Below, in pieces: positions 36,652-45,040 of a stretch of DNA of 64,000 nt. Source of the stretch: Streptomyces sp. 7-21 (GTDB lineage: Bacteria; Actinomycetota; Actinomycetes; Streptomycetales; Streptomycetaceae); contig NZ_JAERRL010000014.1 in NCBI RefSeq assembly GCF_016741785.1, positions 1 through 64,000 on the forward strand, given 5' to 3'. The notes under the pieces are model-generated. The model had not been told where the DNA came from, did not search any database, and saw only the letters and a program-made list of their open reading frames with translations. Numbering within the stretch: the first letter of the stretch is position 1; every line of letters starts with the position of its first letter. The position numbers were made by a program, and so were the translations under genes.

Positions 36652-36732
36652 CGCCTCCCCTTTTCCACCACCCGTTCCCCTGTCGCACGGACTAACGAGA
36701 CGGGGCCGCGGACGTTACGCCGGACGGGTCGG

Positions 36733-38004
36733 TCAGGCGCCGAAGGCGGTGGTGAGGGTGTGGATCAGCAGGCCGGCCAGGGCGCCGATGACCGTGCCGT
36801 TGAGACGGATGAACTGGAGGTCGCGGCCGATGTGCAGCTCGATCTTGCGGGAGGTGGTGCGGGCGTCCCAGGCGGCGACGGTGTCGGTGATCAGGGAGGT
36901 GATCTCGGCGCGGTAGCCGGAGACGACGTGGATCGCGGCGTCCGAGACCCAGCCGTCGAGCTTGGCGGCCAGGCGGCTGTCGGAGGAGAGCCGGGCGCCG
37001 AGGGTGAGGACCGAGGCGCGGGCCCGCAGCCGCAGGGCGCTGCGCTCGTCCTCGGCGGCGGCCAGGAGCATGCCGCGCACGGCGGACCAGGCCGAGGAGA
37101 TCAGGTCCTGCACCTCCGGCCGGGCGACCAGCTCGGACTTGGCCTTCTCGACGCGCTCGCGCGTGGCCGCGTCGTGCTGGAGGCGCTCGGCGAAGTCGGC
37201 GAGCAGCCGGTCGAACGCGGTCCTGGCGGGGTGGCCGGGCGAGTCACGCGTCTCGGCGGCGAAACGCAGCAGCTCGCGGTAGACGCGCTCGCCGATCCGG
37301 CGGTCTACGAAACGGGGGGTCCAGCCCGGGGCGCCGCCCTCGATGGCGGCGAGCACGGTCTCGCGGTGCTGAAGCAGCCAGTCGTGGGCGTGGGCGCACA
37401 GCAGGTCGACGAGGCGGCGGTGCCCGTTGTCGGCGACCGTCTTCGCCAGCAGCCGGCCCAGCACCGGGGCGATCTCCCGCTCCTGGGCGCGCCGGGTGAT
37501 CGCCTCGCCCATCACGGCGCGGACGTCGGAGTCGCGGAGCACGGCCAGGCCGGCGCGCACGGCGGCGGCGAGTTCGGCGGTGACGCGGTCGGCGTTCTCC
37601 GGGCGGGAGAGCCACGCGCCGAGGCGGCGGGCGAGGGCGGCGGAGCGGAGCTTGTCGCGGACGACCTCGGGGGCGAGGAAGTTCTCGCCGACGAAGTCGC
37701 CGAGTGACTGCCCGAGCTGGTCCTTCCTGGTGGGGATGATCGCGGTGTGCGGGATGGGCAGGCCGAGCGGACGGCGGAAGAGCGCCGTGACGGCGAACCA
37801 GTCGGCGAGCGCGCCGACCATCCCGGCCTCGAAGGCGGCGGACAGGTAGCCGGCCCAGGCCCCGGCGCCGCGGTGCTCGGCCCAGGTGGTCAGGGCGTAT
37901 CCCGCGGCGACGACCGCGAGCAGTGAGGTGGCCAGGGCCTTCATGCGGCGCAGGGCGCGCTGCTTGGCGGCGTCCGCCGCGGTGAGCGTGGTCGTCTGGT
38001 CCAT
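36733..38004 (-). CDS. DUF445 family membrane protein
   Basis: 423 residues. A first helix at about 25-42 (ALATSLLAVVAAGYALTTWA) and another near 55-72 (FEAGMVGALADWFAVTALF) carry the family signature GALADWFAVTALFRRPLG-LPIPHTAIIP. A long charged helical middle follows and a last helix at the C-terminus (VIGALAGLLIHTLTTAF). ATG 38004 is selected from several options. Related to E. coli YjiN; function unknown. Confidence 0.87.
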   Translation of the reverse strand: MDQTTTLTAADAAKQRALRRMKALATSLLAVVAAGYALTTWAEHRGAGAWAGYLSAAFEAGMVGALADWFAVTALFRRPLGLPIPHTAIIPTRKDQLGQSLGDFVGENFLAPEVVRDKLRSAALARRLGAWLSRPENADRVTAELAAAVRAGLAVLRDSDVRAVMGEAITRRAQEREIAPVLGRLLAKTVADNGHRRLVDLLCAHAHDWLLQHRETVLAAIEGGAPGWTPRFVDRRIGERVYRELLRFAAETRDSPGHPARTAFDRLLADFAERLQHDAATRERVEKAKSELVARPEVQDLISSAWSAVRGMLLAAAEDERSALRLRARASVLTLGARLSSDSRLAAKLDGWVSDAAIHVVSGYRAEITSLITDTVAAWDARTTSRKIELHIGRDLQFIRLNGTVIGALAGLLIHTLTTAFGA

Positions 38005-38217
38005 CCGTTCCGCCCGTTTCCTGTCCGTCGCCTCCGTGGCGGCCGCGGGCCGCGCGCCCCGCCCATTGTCGCTGGGCGGGTGAGACAGCCAGGGCCGTTC
38101 GGGGGGCTTGCCGGTAGGCCGCCGGTGTGGCCGCTGCCCGTGATAGGCGGTAAGTCCTGGAATGTCATGTCGTACTGAACGGACAAGCGCACCAGTTGGC
38201 CCCCACCACGGAGCCCC

Positions 38218-40467
38218 ATGAGCGACACACCTTCTTCCGATCAGCCCTCCGGTCAGCCCGGCACGCCGGGCGGGTCCCGACAGCAGCGCTGGCCCGGCTG
38301 GCCGTCGAGGAGCGCGGGGCGCCCGGCCCCGCGCCGCACCGGGCTGCGCCGTTTGCTTCCCACGTGGCGCATGGTGCTGGCCGCCGTGCTGGTCGGCCTG
38401 ACCGGCACGCTGGTGGCCGTCGTGGCCGGCTATCTGCTGGTGGACATCCCCGAGCCGAAGTCGGCGGCGGCGGCGCAGAGCAACGTGTACCTGTACGCGG
38501 ACGGCTCGCCGCTCGCGACCGACGGCGAGGTCAACCGCGTAAACGTGCCGCTGGACCAGGTCCCCTCGGGCGTGCGCCACGCGGTGCTCGCGGCCGAGGA
38601 CCGCGACTTCTACCACGACCCGGCCGTGGACCTGCTGGCCATGGGGCGCGCGGCGTGGAACATGCTGCGCGGCGAGGGCACCCAGTCCGGTTCGACGATC
38701 ACGCAGCAGTACGTGAAGAACTACTACCTGGACCAGGAGCAGACGGTCACCCGGAAGATCAAGGAGCTGTTCATCTCGGTGAAGCTGGACCGGGAGATCA
38801 GCAAGGACGAGATCCTCGAGGGCTACCTGAACACCAGCTACTTCGGCCGCGGCGCCTACGGCGTGCAGGCCGCCGCGCAGGCGTACTACGGCAAGGACGC
38901 CTCGCAGCTGACGACGGCCGAGGGCGCCTACCTGGCGGCGCTGCTGAACGCCCCGAGCGCCTACGACGTGCGCGCCAACCCGGACAACGCCGGCGCGGCC
39001 AGGGCGCGCTGGGAGTACGTGCTGGACGGCATGGTGTCCGAGGGCTGGCTGAGCGAGCAGCAGCGGGCGCAGATGTCGTTCCCGTGGCCCCAGGAGGTGC
39101 GGCCGGACAACGGCCTGGCGGGGCAGCGCGGCTACCTCGTAGAGGCGGTGGAGCGGCACCTGGTGGAGACGGGCGTGGTGGACCGGGACCGGCTGCGGGA
39201 GGGCGGGCTGCGGATCACGACGACGATCGAGCCGGACAAGCAGCGGGCGCTGGAGGAGGCCGTCGCGGACCAGCTGCTGGCCGAGCTCGACCCCGGGCAG
39301 CGCGAGGCCGACGCGTACGCGCGGGCGGGTGCGACGTCGATCGACACGGCCACGGGGCGGGTGGTGGCGATGTACGGCGGCACGGACTACACGGAGCAGT
39401 TCGTGAACTCGGCGACGCGCCGGGACTACCAGGCGGCTTCGACATTCAAGCCGTTCGTGTATGCGGCGGCGCTGGAGTACGAGGCGACGTCGCACCAGGG
39501 GACGAAGATCGGCCCGGACACGAAGTACGACGGCCGCAGCGGCCGGGAGGTGGTCAGCCAGGAGGGACAGCCGACGGGCTGGTCGCCGGAGAACGAGGGG
39601 GAGAAGTCATTCGGCACGATCACCGTGGCCGAGGCGATGGACAAGTCGGTGAACGCGGTGTTCGCGCAGATGGGGGTGGACGTCGGCCCGGAGCGGGTGA
39701 AGGAGACGGCGACGGCGCTGGGGCTGCCGGAGGACACCCCGGGCCTGGCGGACGCGGACGGTTCGATCGCGCTGGGCACGGCGACGCCGTCGACGCTGGA
39801 CCTGGCGGTGGCGTACGCCACGCTGGCGCGGCACGGCACGTATCTGCCGCCGGTGCTGGTGACGGAGGTCCGCGCGGGCGGGGAGGTGCTGCCGCTGCCT
39901 GAGCCTGAGGAGGAGCGCGTGCTGTCGCGGCAGGCGGCCGACGGCACGACGGCGCTGCTGGAGGGCGTGGTGCGGGACGGCACGGGCACGGCGGCGGGGA
40001 CGGCGGGGCGGCCCGCGGCGGGGAAGACCGGCACGGCCGAGCACGACCGGGCGGCGTGGTTCGCGGGGTACACGCCGGAGCTGGCGACGGTGGTGGCGGT
40101 GTTCGGCCAGGATCCCCACACGGGTGCGCAGCGGGAGCTGTACGGGGTGGCGGGGCTGTCGCGGGTGAACGGCGGCGGCTTCCCGGCGCGGATCTGGGGA
40201 CAGTACACCGGCGAGGCGCTGGCGGGGGAGCCGAAGCGGGACTTCGAGCTGCGCGGGGTGCCCGTGCCGGACGTGAAGCCGGAGCCGGACGAGCGGCCGG
40301 AGGAGTCCGGGGAGCCGTCCGCTCCGGCGGAGCCGGGTGAGGCGTCGGCCACGCCGGTGGGGCCGAGCCGGGAGCCGGAGCCGCCGGGCGGCTATCCGGC
40401 GCCCGCGCCGGCCACGCCCCCGGCACCTTCACCAGCGCTGTCACCGGTACCTTCACCAGCGCTGTAG
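38218..40467 (+). CDS. Bifunctional penicillin-binding protein (class A PBP)
   Basis: 749 residues. Cytoplasmic basic tail, one membrane helix at about 53-75, glycosyltransferase domain (motif 1 AAEDRDFYHD with Glu127, motif 2 GSTITQQ) and transpeptidase domain with Ser408-T-F-Lys411, Ser477-V-Asn479 and Lys603-T-G-T. All motifs are intact, so it should polymerise and crosslink peptidoglycan at the outer face. The last ~75 residues are a Pro/Glu-rich linker-like tail ending in repeated PSPAL. ATG at 38218. Convergent with a GroES-like gene. Position relative to rdgB and rph matches a conserved Streptomyces order. Confidence 0.93.
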   Translation: MSDTPSSDQPSGQPGTPGGSRQQRWPGWPSRSAGRPAPRRTGLRRLLPTWRMVLAAVLVGLTGTLVAVVAGYLLVDIPEPKSAAAAQSNVYLYADGSPLATDGEVNRVNVPLDQVPSGVRHAVLAAEDRDFYHDPAVDLLAMGRAAWNMLRGEGTQSGSTITQQYVKNYYLDQEQTVTRKIKELFISVKLDREISKDEILEGYLNTSYFGRGAYGVQAAAQAYYGKDASQLTTAEGAYLAALLNAPSAYDVRANPDNAGAARARWEYVLDGMVSEGWLSEQQRAQMSFPWPQEVRPDNGLAGQRGYLVEAVERHLVETGVVDRDRLREGGLRITTTIEPDKQRALEEAVADQLLAELDPGQREADAYARAGATSIDTATGRVVAMYGGTDYTEQFVNSATRRDYQAASTFKPFVYAAALEYEATSHQGTKIGPDTKYDGRSGREVVSQEGQPTGWSPENEGEKSFGTITVAEAMDKSVNAVFAQMGVDVGPERVKETATALGLPEDTPGLADADGSIALGTATPSTLDLAVAYATLARHGTYLPPVLVTEVRAGGEVLPLPEPEEERVLSRQAADGTTALLEGVVRDGTGTAAGTAGRPAAGKTGTAEHDRAAWFAGYTPELATVVAVFGQDPHTGAQRELYGVAGLSRVNGGGFPARIWGQYTGEALAGEPKRDFELRGVPVPDVKPEPDERPEESGEPSAPAEPGEASATPVGPSREPEPPGGYPAPAPATPPAPSPALSPVPSPAL

Positions 40468-40534
40468 CGCGGGGCGGGAGCCGGGCCGGCGGCACCCGGA
40501 ACCGGTGCGCGGGTCCCGGGTGCCCGGGTCAGAG

Positions 40535-40590
40535 GCACACGGTCACAGATACACGGTCACAGGTACACGATCACAGGCACACGGTCAGAG
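40535..40590. repeat. Four 14-base tandem repeats
   Basis: Units at 40535, 40549, 40563 and 40577, consensus GYACACGGTCACAG with 1-2 changes each. They fill the gap between the PBP and the GroES-like gene and run 6 bases into the latter's 3' end. Confidence 0.8.
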
Positions 40591-40926
40591 ATAGAGGCCG
40601 GTGGAGTCGTCACTGTCGTGGAGCCGTTCGGCGGCGACGGCGTGCAGGTCGCGCTCGCGCATCAGGACGTAGGAGACGCCGCGCACCTCGACCTCGGCGC
40701 GGTCCTCAGGGTCGTACAGCACGCGGTCGCCCGGCTCGACCGTCCGGACGTTCTGCCCGACGGCCACGACCTCGGCCCAGTCGAGGCGGCGGCCCACCTG
40801 GGCGGTCGCCGGAATGACGATGCCGCCGGTGGAGCGGCGCTCGCCCTCGGCGGCGTCCGCCCTGACCAGCACCCGGTCGTGGAGCATCCGGATGGGCAAC
40901 TTGTCGTGGGTGGGTTGCGAACTCAC
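40585..40926 (-). CDS. GroES-like co-chaperonin
   Basis: 113 residues of the GroES fold: IRMLHDRVLVRADAAEGERR, GGIVIPATAQ (mobile loop), VVAVGQNVRTVEPGDRVLYDP and the terminal EVEVRGVSYVLMRERD. No groEL is nearby, so it is not the main groES; Streptomyces carry an extra groES-like gene like this. GTG start. Role unknown, possibly assisting one of the GroEL copies. Confidence 0.85.
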   Translation of the reverse strand: MSSQPTHDKLPIRMLHDRVLVRADAAEGERRSTGGIVIPATAQVGRRLDWAEVVAVGQNVRTVEPGDRVLYDPEDRAEVEVRGVSYVLMRERDLHAVAAERLHDSDDSTGLYL

Positions 40927-40953
40927 GGGAACGACCGTATCTCACGCGCCGGG

Positions 40954-41322
40954 TCAGCTGTGCCGGCGCCGGGAGCCGAGGGCGAGCAGGCCGGCGCCGG
41001 CGGCCGCGACGAGGGCGAGCGGCACGATCCGCTCCAGGCGCGGCGCCCCGGTCTCGGAGACGAACTGGGCGCGCACCGAGCTGACCGCCCGGCCGGCCGC
41101 GGCGGAGGCCCTGCTGGCGGCCCCGTCCACGGTCTCGACGGCCCTGGCCTTGACGTCGTACATGAGGGTTTTCGGGTGCACCCGGACCGCGATCTCGTCC
41201 AGGGTCTCGGCGAGCGCTGCCCGCCGCTGGGCGATCCTCGCCTCGATCTCCGCAGGGGTGCCTCCCGTGCCGGCTGTTTCCGCCACCGCTCGCGCCTCCG
41301 TTGCCTGTGGGGTTTCCCGCAC
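40954..41322 (-). CDS. DUF3618 family membrane protein
   Basis: 122 residues. DUF3618 signature EIEARIAQRRAALAETLDEI-AVRVHPKTLMYD, then a helical region and one membrane helix near the C-terminus (IVPLALVAAAGAGLLALG), ending RRRHS. GTG start. Lies 27 bases upstream of the GroES-like gene. Function unknown. Confidence 0.85.
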   Translation of the reverse strand: MRETPQATEARAVAETAGTGGTPAEIEARIAQRRAALAETLDEIAVRVHPKTLMYDVKARAVETVDGAASRASAAAGRAVSSVRAQFVSETGAPRLERIVPLALVAAAGAGLLALGSRRRHS

Positions 41323-41416
41323 AGTGTGTCAGCTCCCGGGACGGTATGCCTGCCGGAGGTACCCGTTTAGGCTGTCGGTGCCGCAGCCACGCATGCACGA
41401 GGAGAGCTGATCGACG

Positions 41417-41884
41417 ATGAGCACCCGCCTGGAGCCCGGCGACGAGGCCCCCGCCTTCACCTTGCCCGACGCCGACGGCACGCCCGTGTCCCTGGCGGAC
41501 CACGCGGGCCGGAAGGTGATCGTCTACTTCTACCCGGCCGCGATGACGCCCGGCTGCACCAAGCAGGCGTGCGACTTCACGGACAACCTGTCGCTGCTCG
41601 CGGACGCTGGGTATGACGTGATCGGGATCTCGCCGGACAAGCCGGAGAAGCTGGCGAAGTTCCGCGAGAAGGAGGACCTGCGGGTCACGCTGCTGGCCGA
41701 CCCGGAGAAGGAGGTGCTCCGGGCGTACGGCGCTTTCGGCGAGAAGACGATGTACGGCAAGAAGGTCACCGGGGTGATCCGCTCGACGGTCATCGTCGAC
41801 GAACAGGGCAAGGTGGAGCGCGCCCTGTACAACGTGAAGGCGACGGGGCACGTGGCGAAGCTGATCAAGGACCTGGGGCTGTAG
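41417..41884 (+). CDS. bcp: Thioredoxin-dependent thiol peroxidase Bcp
   Basis: 155-residue peroxiredoxin. The peroxidatic Cys and resolving Cys are in MTPGCTKQACDF (five apart, as in Bcp/PrxQ). Other marks: YFYPAAMTPGC, GVSPD-like VIGISPDKPEKLAKFREK, and the conserved Arg in GVIRSTVIVD. Reduces H2O2 and organic peroxides with thioredoxin. ATG with GAGGAGAG upstream; the next gene begins 3 bases after its stop. Confidence 0.95.
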   Translation: MSTRLEPGDEAPAFTLPDADGTPVSLADHAGRKVIVYFYPAAMTPGCTKQACDFTDNLSLLADAGYDVIGISPDKPEKLAKFREKEDLRVTLLADPEKEVLRAYGAFGEKTMYGKKVTGVIRSTVIVDEQGKVERALYNVKATGHVAKLIKDLGL

Positions 41885-41886
41885 TC

Positions 41887-42666
41887 ATGCCGGAACGCAA
41901 GCCGATCGAGTCATGGCTGACGGACATGGACGGTGTCCTCATCCACGAGGGCGTGCCGGTGCCCGGGGCGGACCGGTTCATCGCGCGGCTGAAGGAGTCG
42001 GGCAAGCCGTTCCTGGTGCTGACGAACAACTCGATCTACACCCGGCGCGACCTGGCGGCGCGGCTGGCCCGGATGGGGCTTGAGGTGCCGGTGGAGTCGA
42101 TCTGGACGTCGGCGCTGGCGACGGCGCGGTTCCTGGACGACCAGCGGCCCGGCGGCACGGCGTACGTCATCGGCGAGGCGGGGCTGACGACGGCGCTGCA
42201 CGACGTGGGGTACGTGCTGAGCGACCAGGCTCCGGACTACGTGGTGCTGGGCGAGACGCGGACGTACAGCTTCGAGGCGCTGACGAAGGCGATCCGGCTG
42301 ATCAACGACGGGGCGCGGTTCATCGCGACGAACCCGGACAACACCGGCCCGTCGACGGAGGGGGCGCTGCCGGCGACGGGCTCGGTGGCGGCGCTGATCA
42401 CGCGGGCGACGGGCCGTGAGCCGTACTTCGTCGGCAAGCCGAATCCGCTGATGATGCGGACGGGCCTGAACCTGCTGGGGGCGCACTCGGAGACCAGCGC
42501 GATGATCGGTGACCGGATGGACACCGACGTGCTGGCCGGCCTGGAGGCGGGCATGGAGACGTTCCTGGTGCTCACCGGCGTGACCCAACGGGAGGAGATC
42601 GACCGCTACCCGTTCCGCCCGATGACGGTGGTGGACTCGATCGCGGACCTGGTCGACCGCATCTGA
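41887..42666 (+). CDS. HAD-IIA phosphatase, NagD-like
   Basis: 259 residues. HAD motifs: TDMDGVL (nucleophile and acid Asp), TNNS (motif 2), a C2 cap in the middle, Lys in VGKPNPLM and acidic MIGDRMDTDV (motif 4). Cytosolic phosphatase, possibly on nucleotides or sugar phosphates. Follows bcp by 2 bases and is surely co-transcribed. Confidence 0.9.
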   Translation: MPERKPIESWLTDMDGVLIHEGVPVPGADRFIARLKESGKPFLVLTNNSIYTRRDLAARLARMGLEVPVESIWTSALATARFLDDQRPGGTAYVIGEAGLTTALHDVGYVLSDQAPDYVVLGETRTYSFEALTKAIRLINDGARFIATNPDNTGPSTEGALPATGSVAALITRATGREPYFVGKPNPLMMRTGLNLLGAHSETSAMIGDRMDTDVLAGLEAGMETFLVLTGVTQREEIDRYPFRPMTVVDSIADLVDRI

Positions 42667-42669
42667 TGC

Positions 42670-43275
42670 TCAGGCGCCGGTGAGCCGGGCGATCTCAGGG
42701 GCGAGGGCGCGGAAGGCGCGGCCGCGGTGGCTGAGGGCGTTCTTCTCCTCGGGGGTGAGTTCGGCGCAGGTGCGCGTCTCGCCCTCCGGCTGGAGGATCG
42801 GGTCGTAGCCGAAGCCGCCCTCGCCGGCGGGGGCGCGGCGGAGGGTGCCGGGCAGGCGGCCTTCGGCGACGCGTTCGGTGCCGTCGGGCAGGGCGAGGGC
42901 GGCGGCGCAGGCGAAGTGGGCGCCGCGGTGCTCGTCGGGGACGTCGGCGAGCTGGGCGAGGAGCAGCCGGAGGTTGGCGGCGTCGTCGCCGTGCTTCCCG
43001 GCCCAGCGGGCGGAGAAGACGCCGGGGGCGCCGCCGAGGACGTCGACGCAGAGGCCGGAGTCGTCGGCGAGGGCGGGCAGGCCGCTGGCGCGGGCGAGGG
43101 CGTGCGCCTTGAGCAGGGCGTTCTCGGCGAAGGTCACGCCGGTCTCGGGGACGTCCGGCGCGTCGGGCAGGGTGTCGGCGCCGACGAGTTCGGCGGTGAT
43201 CCCAGCGCCGGCCAGGATGGCGCGGAGTTCGGTGACCTTGTGGGCGTTGCGGGTGGCGAGGATCAGGCGCTGCAT
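42670..43275 (-). CDS. rdgB: RdgB/HAM1 XTP/dITP pyrophosphatase
   Basis: 201 residues. ILATRNAHKVTEL at the start, ADDSGLCVDVLGGAPGVFSARWAG, GEGGFGYDPI and ALSHRGRAFRAL are the family blocks. It removes non-canonical purine triphosphates. ATG at 43275. Convergent with the NagD-like gene, separated by 3 bases. In many Streptomyces rdgB lies directly beside rph; here a transporter operon is in between. Confidence 0.94.
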   Translation of the reverse strand: MQRLILATRNAHKVTELRAILAGAGITAELVGADTLPDAPDVPETGVTFAENALLKAHALARASGLPALADDSGLCVDVLGGAPGVFSARWAGKHGDDAANLRLLLAQLADVPDEHRGAHFACAAALALPDGTERVAEGRLPGTLRRAPAGEGGFGYDPILQPEGETRTCAELTPEEKNALSHRGRAFRALAPEIARLTGA

Positions 43276-43289
43276 GTGCCGATTGTCGC

Positions 43290-44156
43290 TCAGCCCTTGA
43301 CCGCGCCGGCCGACAGCCCCTCCAGCAGCTGTTTGCGCAGGAGAAGGAAGACGAGGATGGTCGGCACGGAGGCGAGGACGGCGCCGGGCAGCACGAGGTC
43401 GAACGAGCGGTTCTCCGAGCGGAAGAGGATGTTGAGGCCGAGCGGCAGGGTGTACTGGTCGGTCTCGGATATGAGGACGAGCGGCCACAGGAAGCTGTTG
43501 TAGCTCTGGAGGAACTGCCAGACGGCGAGGGCGCCGAGCGAGGGCCGCAGCAGCGGCAGCACGACGCGCAGGAAGATGCCGAACTCGCTGCTCCCGTCGA
43601 GCCGGGCGGCTTCGAGGATCTCGTCGGGCACGGACTGGATGATGTACTGCTGCATCATGAAGATGCCGAACGCCGGGGCGACCCAGGGCACGATCAGGGC
43701 GAACCAGGGGTTCGAGAAGCCGGTCTTCACCACGAGGATGAACAGCGGGATGAGGATGACGGCGAACGGCACGGACAGTGAGCTGAACATGACGCCGAAC
43801 AGCAGCCGTTTGCCCGCGAAGCGGTACTTGGCGAACGCGAATCCGGCGAGTGCGCAGACGAAGACGGCGATGGCGGTGGCGGTCAGCGCGGTGGTGACGC
43901 TGATGGCGAACCACTTCCAGAACGGGTGGCCGCCGAGCAGGTTGCGGTAGTTCTCCAGGGTCGCCGGGTCGGGGATGAGGCGCGGCGGGTAGGCGAAGAT
44001 GTCCTCGCGCGGTTTGAAGGAGCCGCTGAGGGCCCACAGCATGGGGGCGGCGAAGACGAGCAGCAGCGTCATGAGGGTGGCGTAGAGCAGGATCCGTCCG
44101 GCGGTGGGCCGGCTGCGGCGCGCCGGTGGCTGGCGCGGTGCCGTGGTGGCGCTCAC
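43290..44156 (-). CDS. Sugar ABC permease (MalG-like)
   Basis: 288 residues, six membrane helices, EAA loop EAARLDGSSEFGIFLRVVLP. GTG start overlaps the stop of the upstream permease (GTGA). Third gene of a binding protein-permease-permease operon with no ATPase and no glycosidase. Substrate unknown; likely energised by the shared MsiK ATPase. Confidence 0.9.
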   Translation of the reverse strand: MSATTAPRQPPARRSRPTAGRILLYATLMTLLLVFAAPMLWALSGSFKPREDIFAYPPRLIPDPATLENYRNLLGGHPFWKWFAISVTTALTATAIAVFVCALAGFAFAKYRFAGKRLLFGVMFSSLSVPFAVILIPLFILVVKTGFSNPWFALIVPWVAPAFGIFMMQQYIIQSVPDEILEAARLDGSSEFGIFLRVVLPLLRPSLGALAVWQFLQSYNSFLWPLVLISETDQYTLPLGLNILFRSENRSFDLVLPGAVLASVPTILVFLLLRKQLLEGLSAGAVKG

Positions 44157-45040
44157 GAGGTCCTCCCGATGGACAGCAGCCGGTTCAGGATCTGGCTGAC
44201 CCCGAAGACGATGACGAAGAGCACGAGCCCGGCGGCCGCGGCGTAGCCGAACTGCTGCCGTTCGAAGGCGGCGCGGTAGACGAACATGGCGACGGTCAGG
44301 GTCTCTTCGCCCGGTCCGCCGCCGGTCAGCAGGTAGGGCTCGTCGAACAGCTGCGCGGCGCCGATGAACGAGGTGACGACGACGAACGCGGTGACGGGGT
44401 GGATGGCGGGCAGCGTGACGGTCGTGAACTTCCGTATCGGCCCGGCCCCGTCGAGCTCCGCGGACTCGTACAGCTCGCGGGGGACGGCCTGGAGCGCGGC
44501 GAGGAAGAAGATGGTGAGGTAGCCGACCCAGCGCCACAGCAGCACGAAGCTGAGCGAGACGTTCGCCATGGTGGGGTCGCCGGTCCAGTCGACGTTGCCG
44601 GCGCCGAACAGCGCGCGGAGCAGGGAGTTGACGGCGCCGTAGCCGGGGTCGAGGAGCAGGCTGTAGACGAGGGCGATGACGATGGGCGACAGGACCATCG
44701 GCAGGAAGAACGCCACGCGGAACAGGTCGCGGGCGCGCAGCCCGCGGGCGTTGAGCGCCTGAGCGATGAGCAGGGCGCACGGCACGATCAGCAGGAGGCT
44801 GACGAGCACGAAGAACAGGGAGTTGCCGAGCGCCTTGCGGAAGCTGGTGTCGCGGGCGAGGTCGGCGAAGTTCTCCAGGCCGACGAACCGCGGTGTGCCC
44901 AGGCCCACCCACTCGGTGGTGGACAGGTAGCAGGCGATCAGGATGGGCACGACCATGAACAGGGCGTACAGCACGTAGAAGGGTGCGATGAACGCGTAGG
45001 GCGCCCACTGCCGGCGCCTGGTCGCGGTCCGTTCAGTCAC
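44153..45040 (-). CDS. Sugar ABC permease (MalF-like)
   Basis: 295 residues, first helix at YAFIAPFYVLYALFMVVPIL, EAA loop ESAELDGAGPIRKFTTVTLP. Its start overlaps the binding-protein stop by 8 bases. Partner of the MalG-like permease. Confidence 0.9.
   Translation of the reverse strand: MTERTATRRRQWAPYAFIAPFYVLYALFMVVPILIACYLSTTEWVGLGTPRFVGLENFADLARDTSFRKALGNSLFFVLVSLLLIVPCALLIAQALNARGLRARDLFRVAFFLPMVLSPIVIALVYSLLLDPGYGAVNSLLRALFGAGNVDWTGDPTMANVSLSFVLLWRWVGYLTIFFLAALQAVPRELYESAELDGAGPIRKFTTVTLPAIHPVTAFVVVTSFIGAAQLFDEPYLLTGGGPGEETLTVAMFVYRAAFERQQFGYAAAAGLVLFVIVFGVSQILNRLLSIGRTS

Noticed and set aside
38005..39495. N-terminal extension of the DUF445 protein
   Set aside because: It overlaps the penicillin-binding protein gene on the other strand; family length fits the start at 38004.
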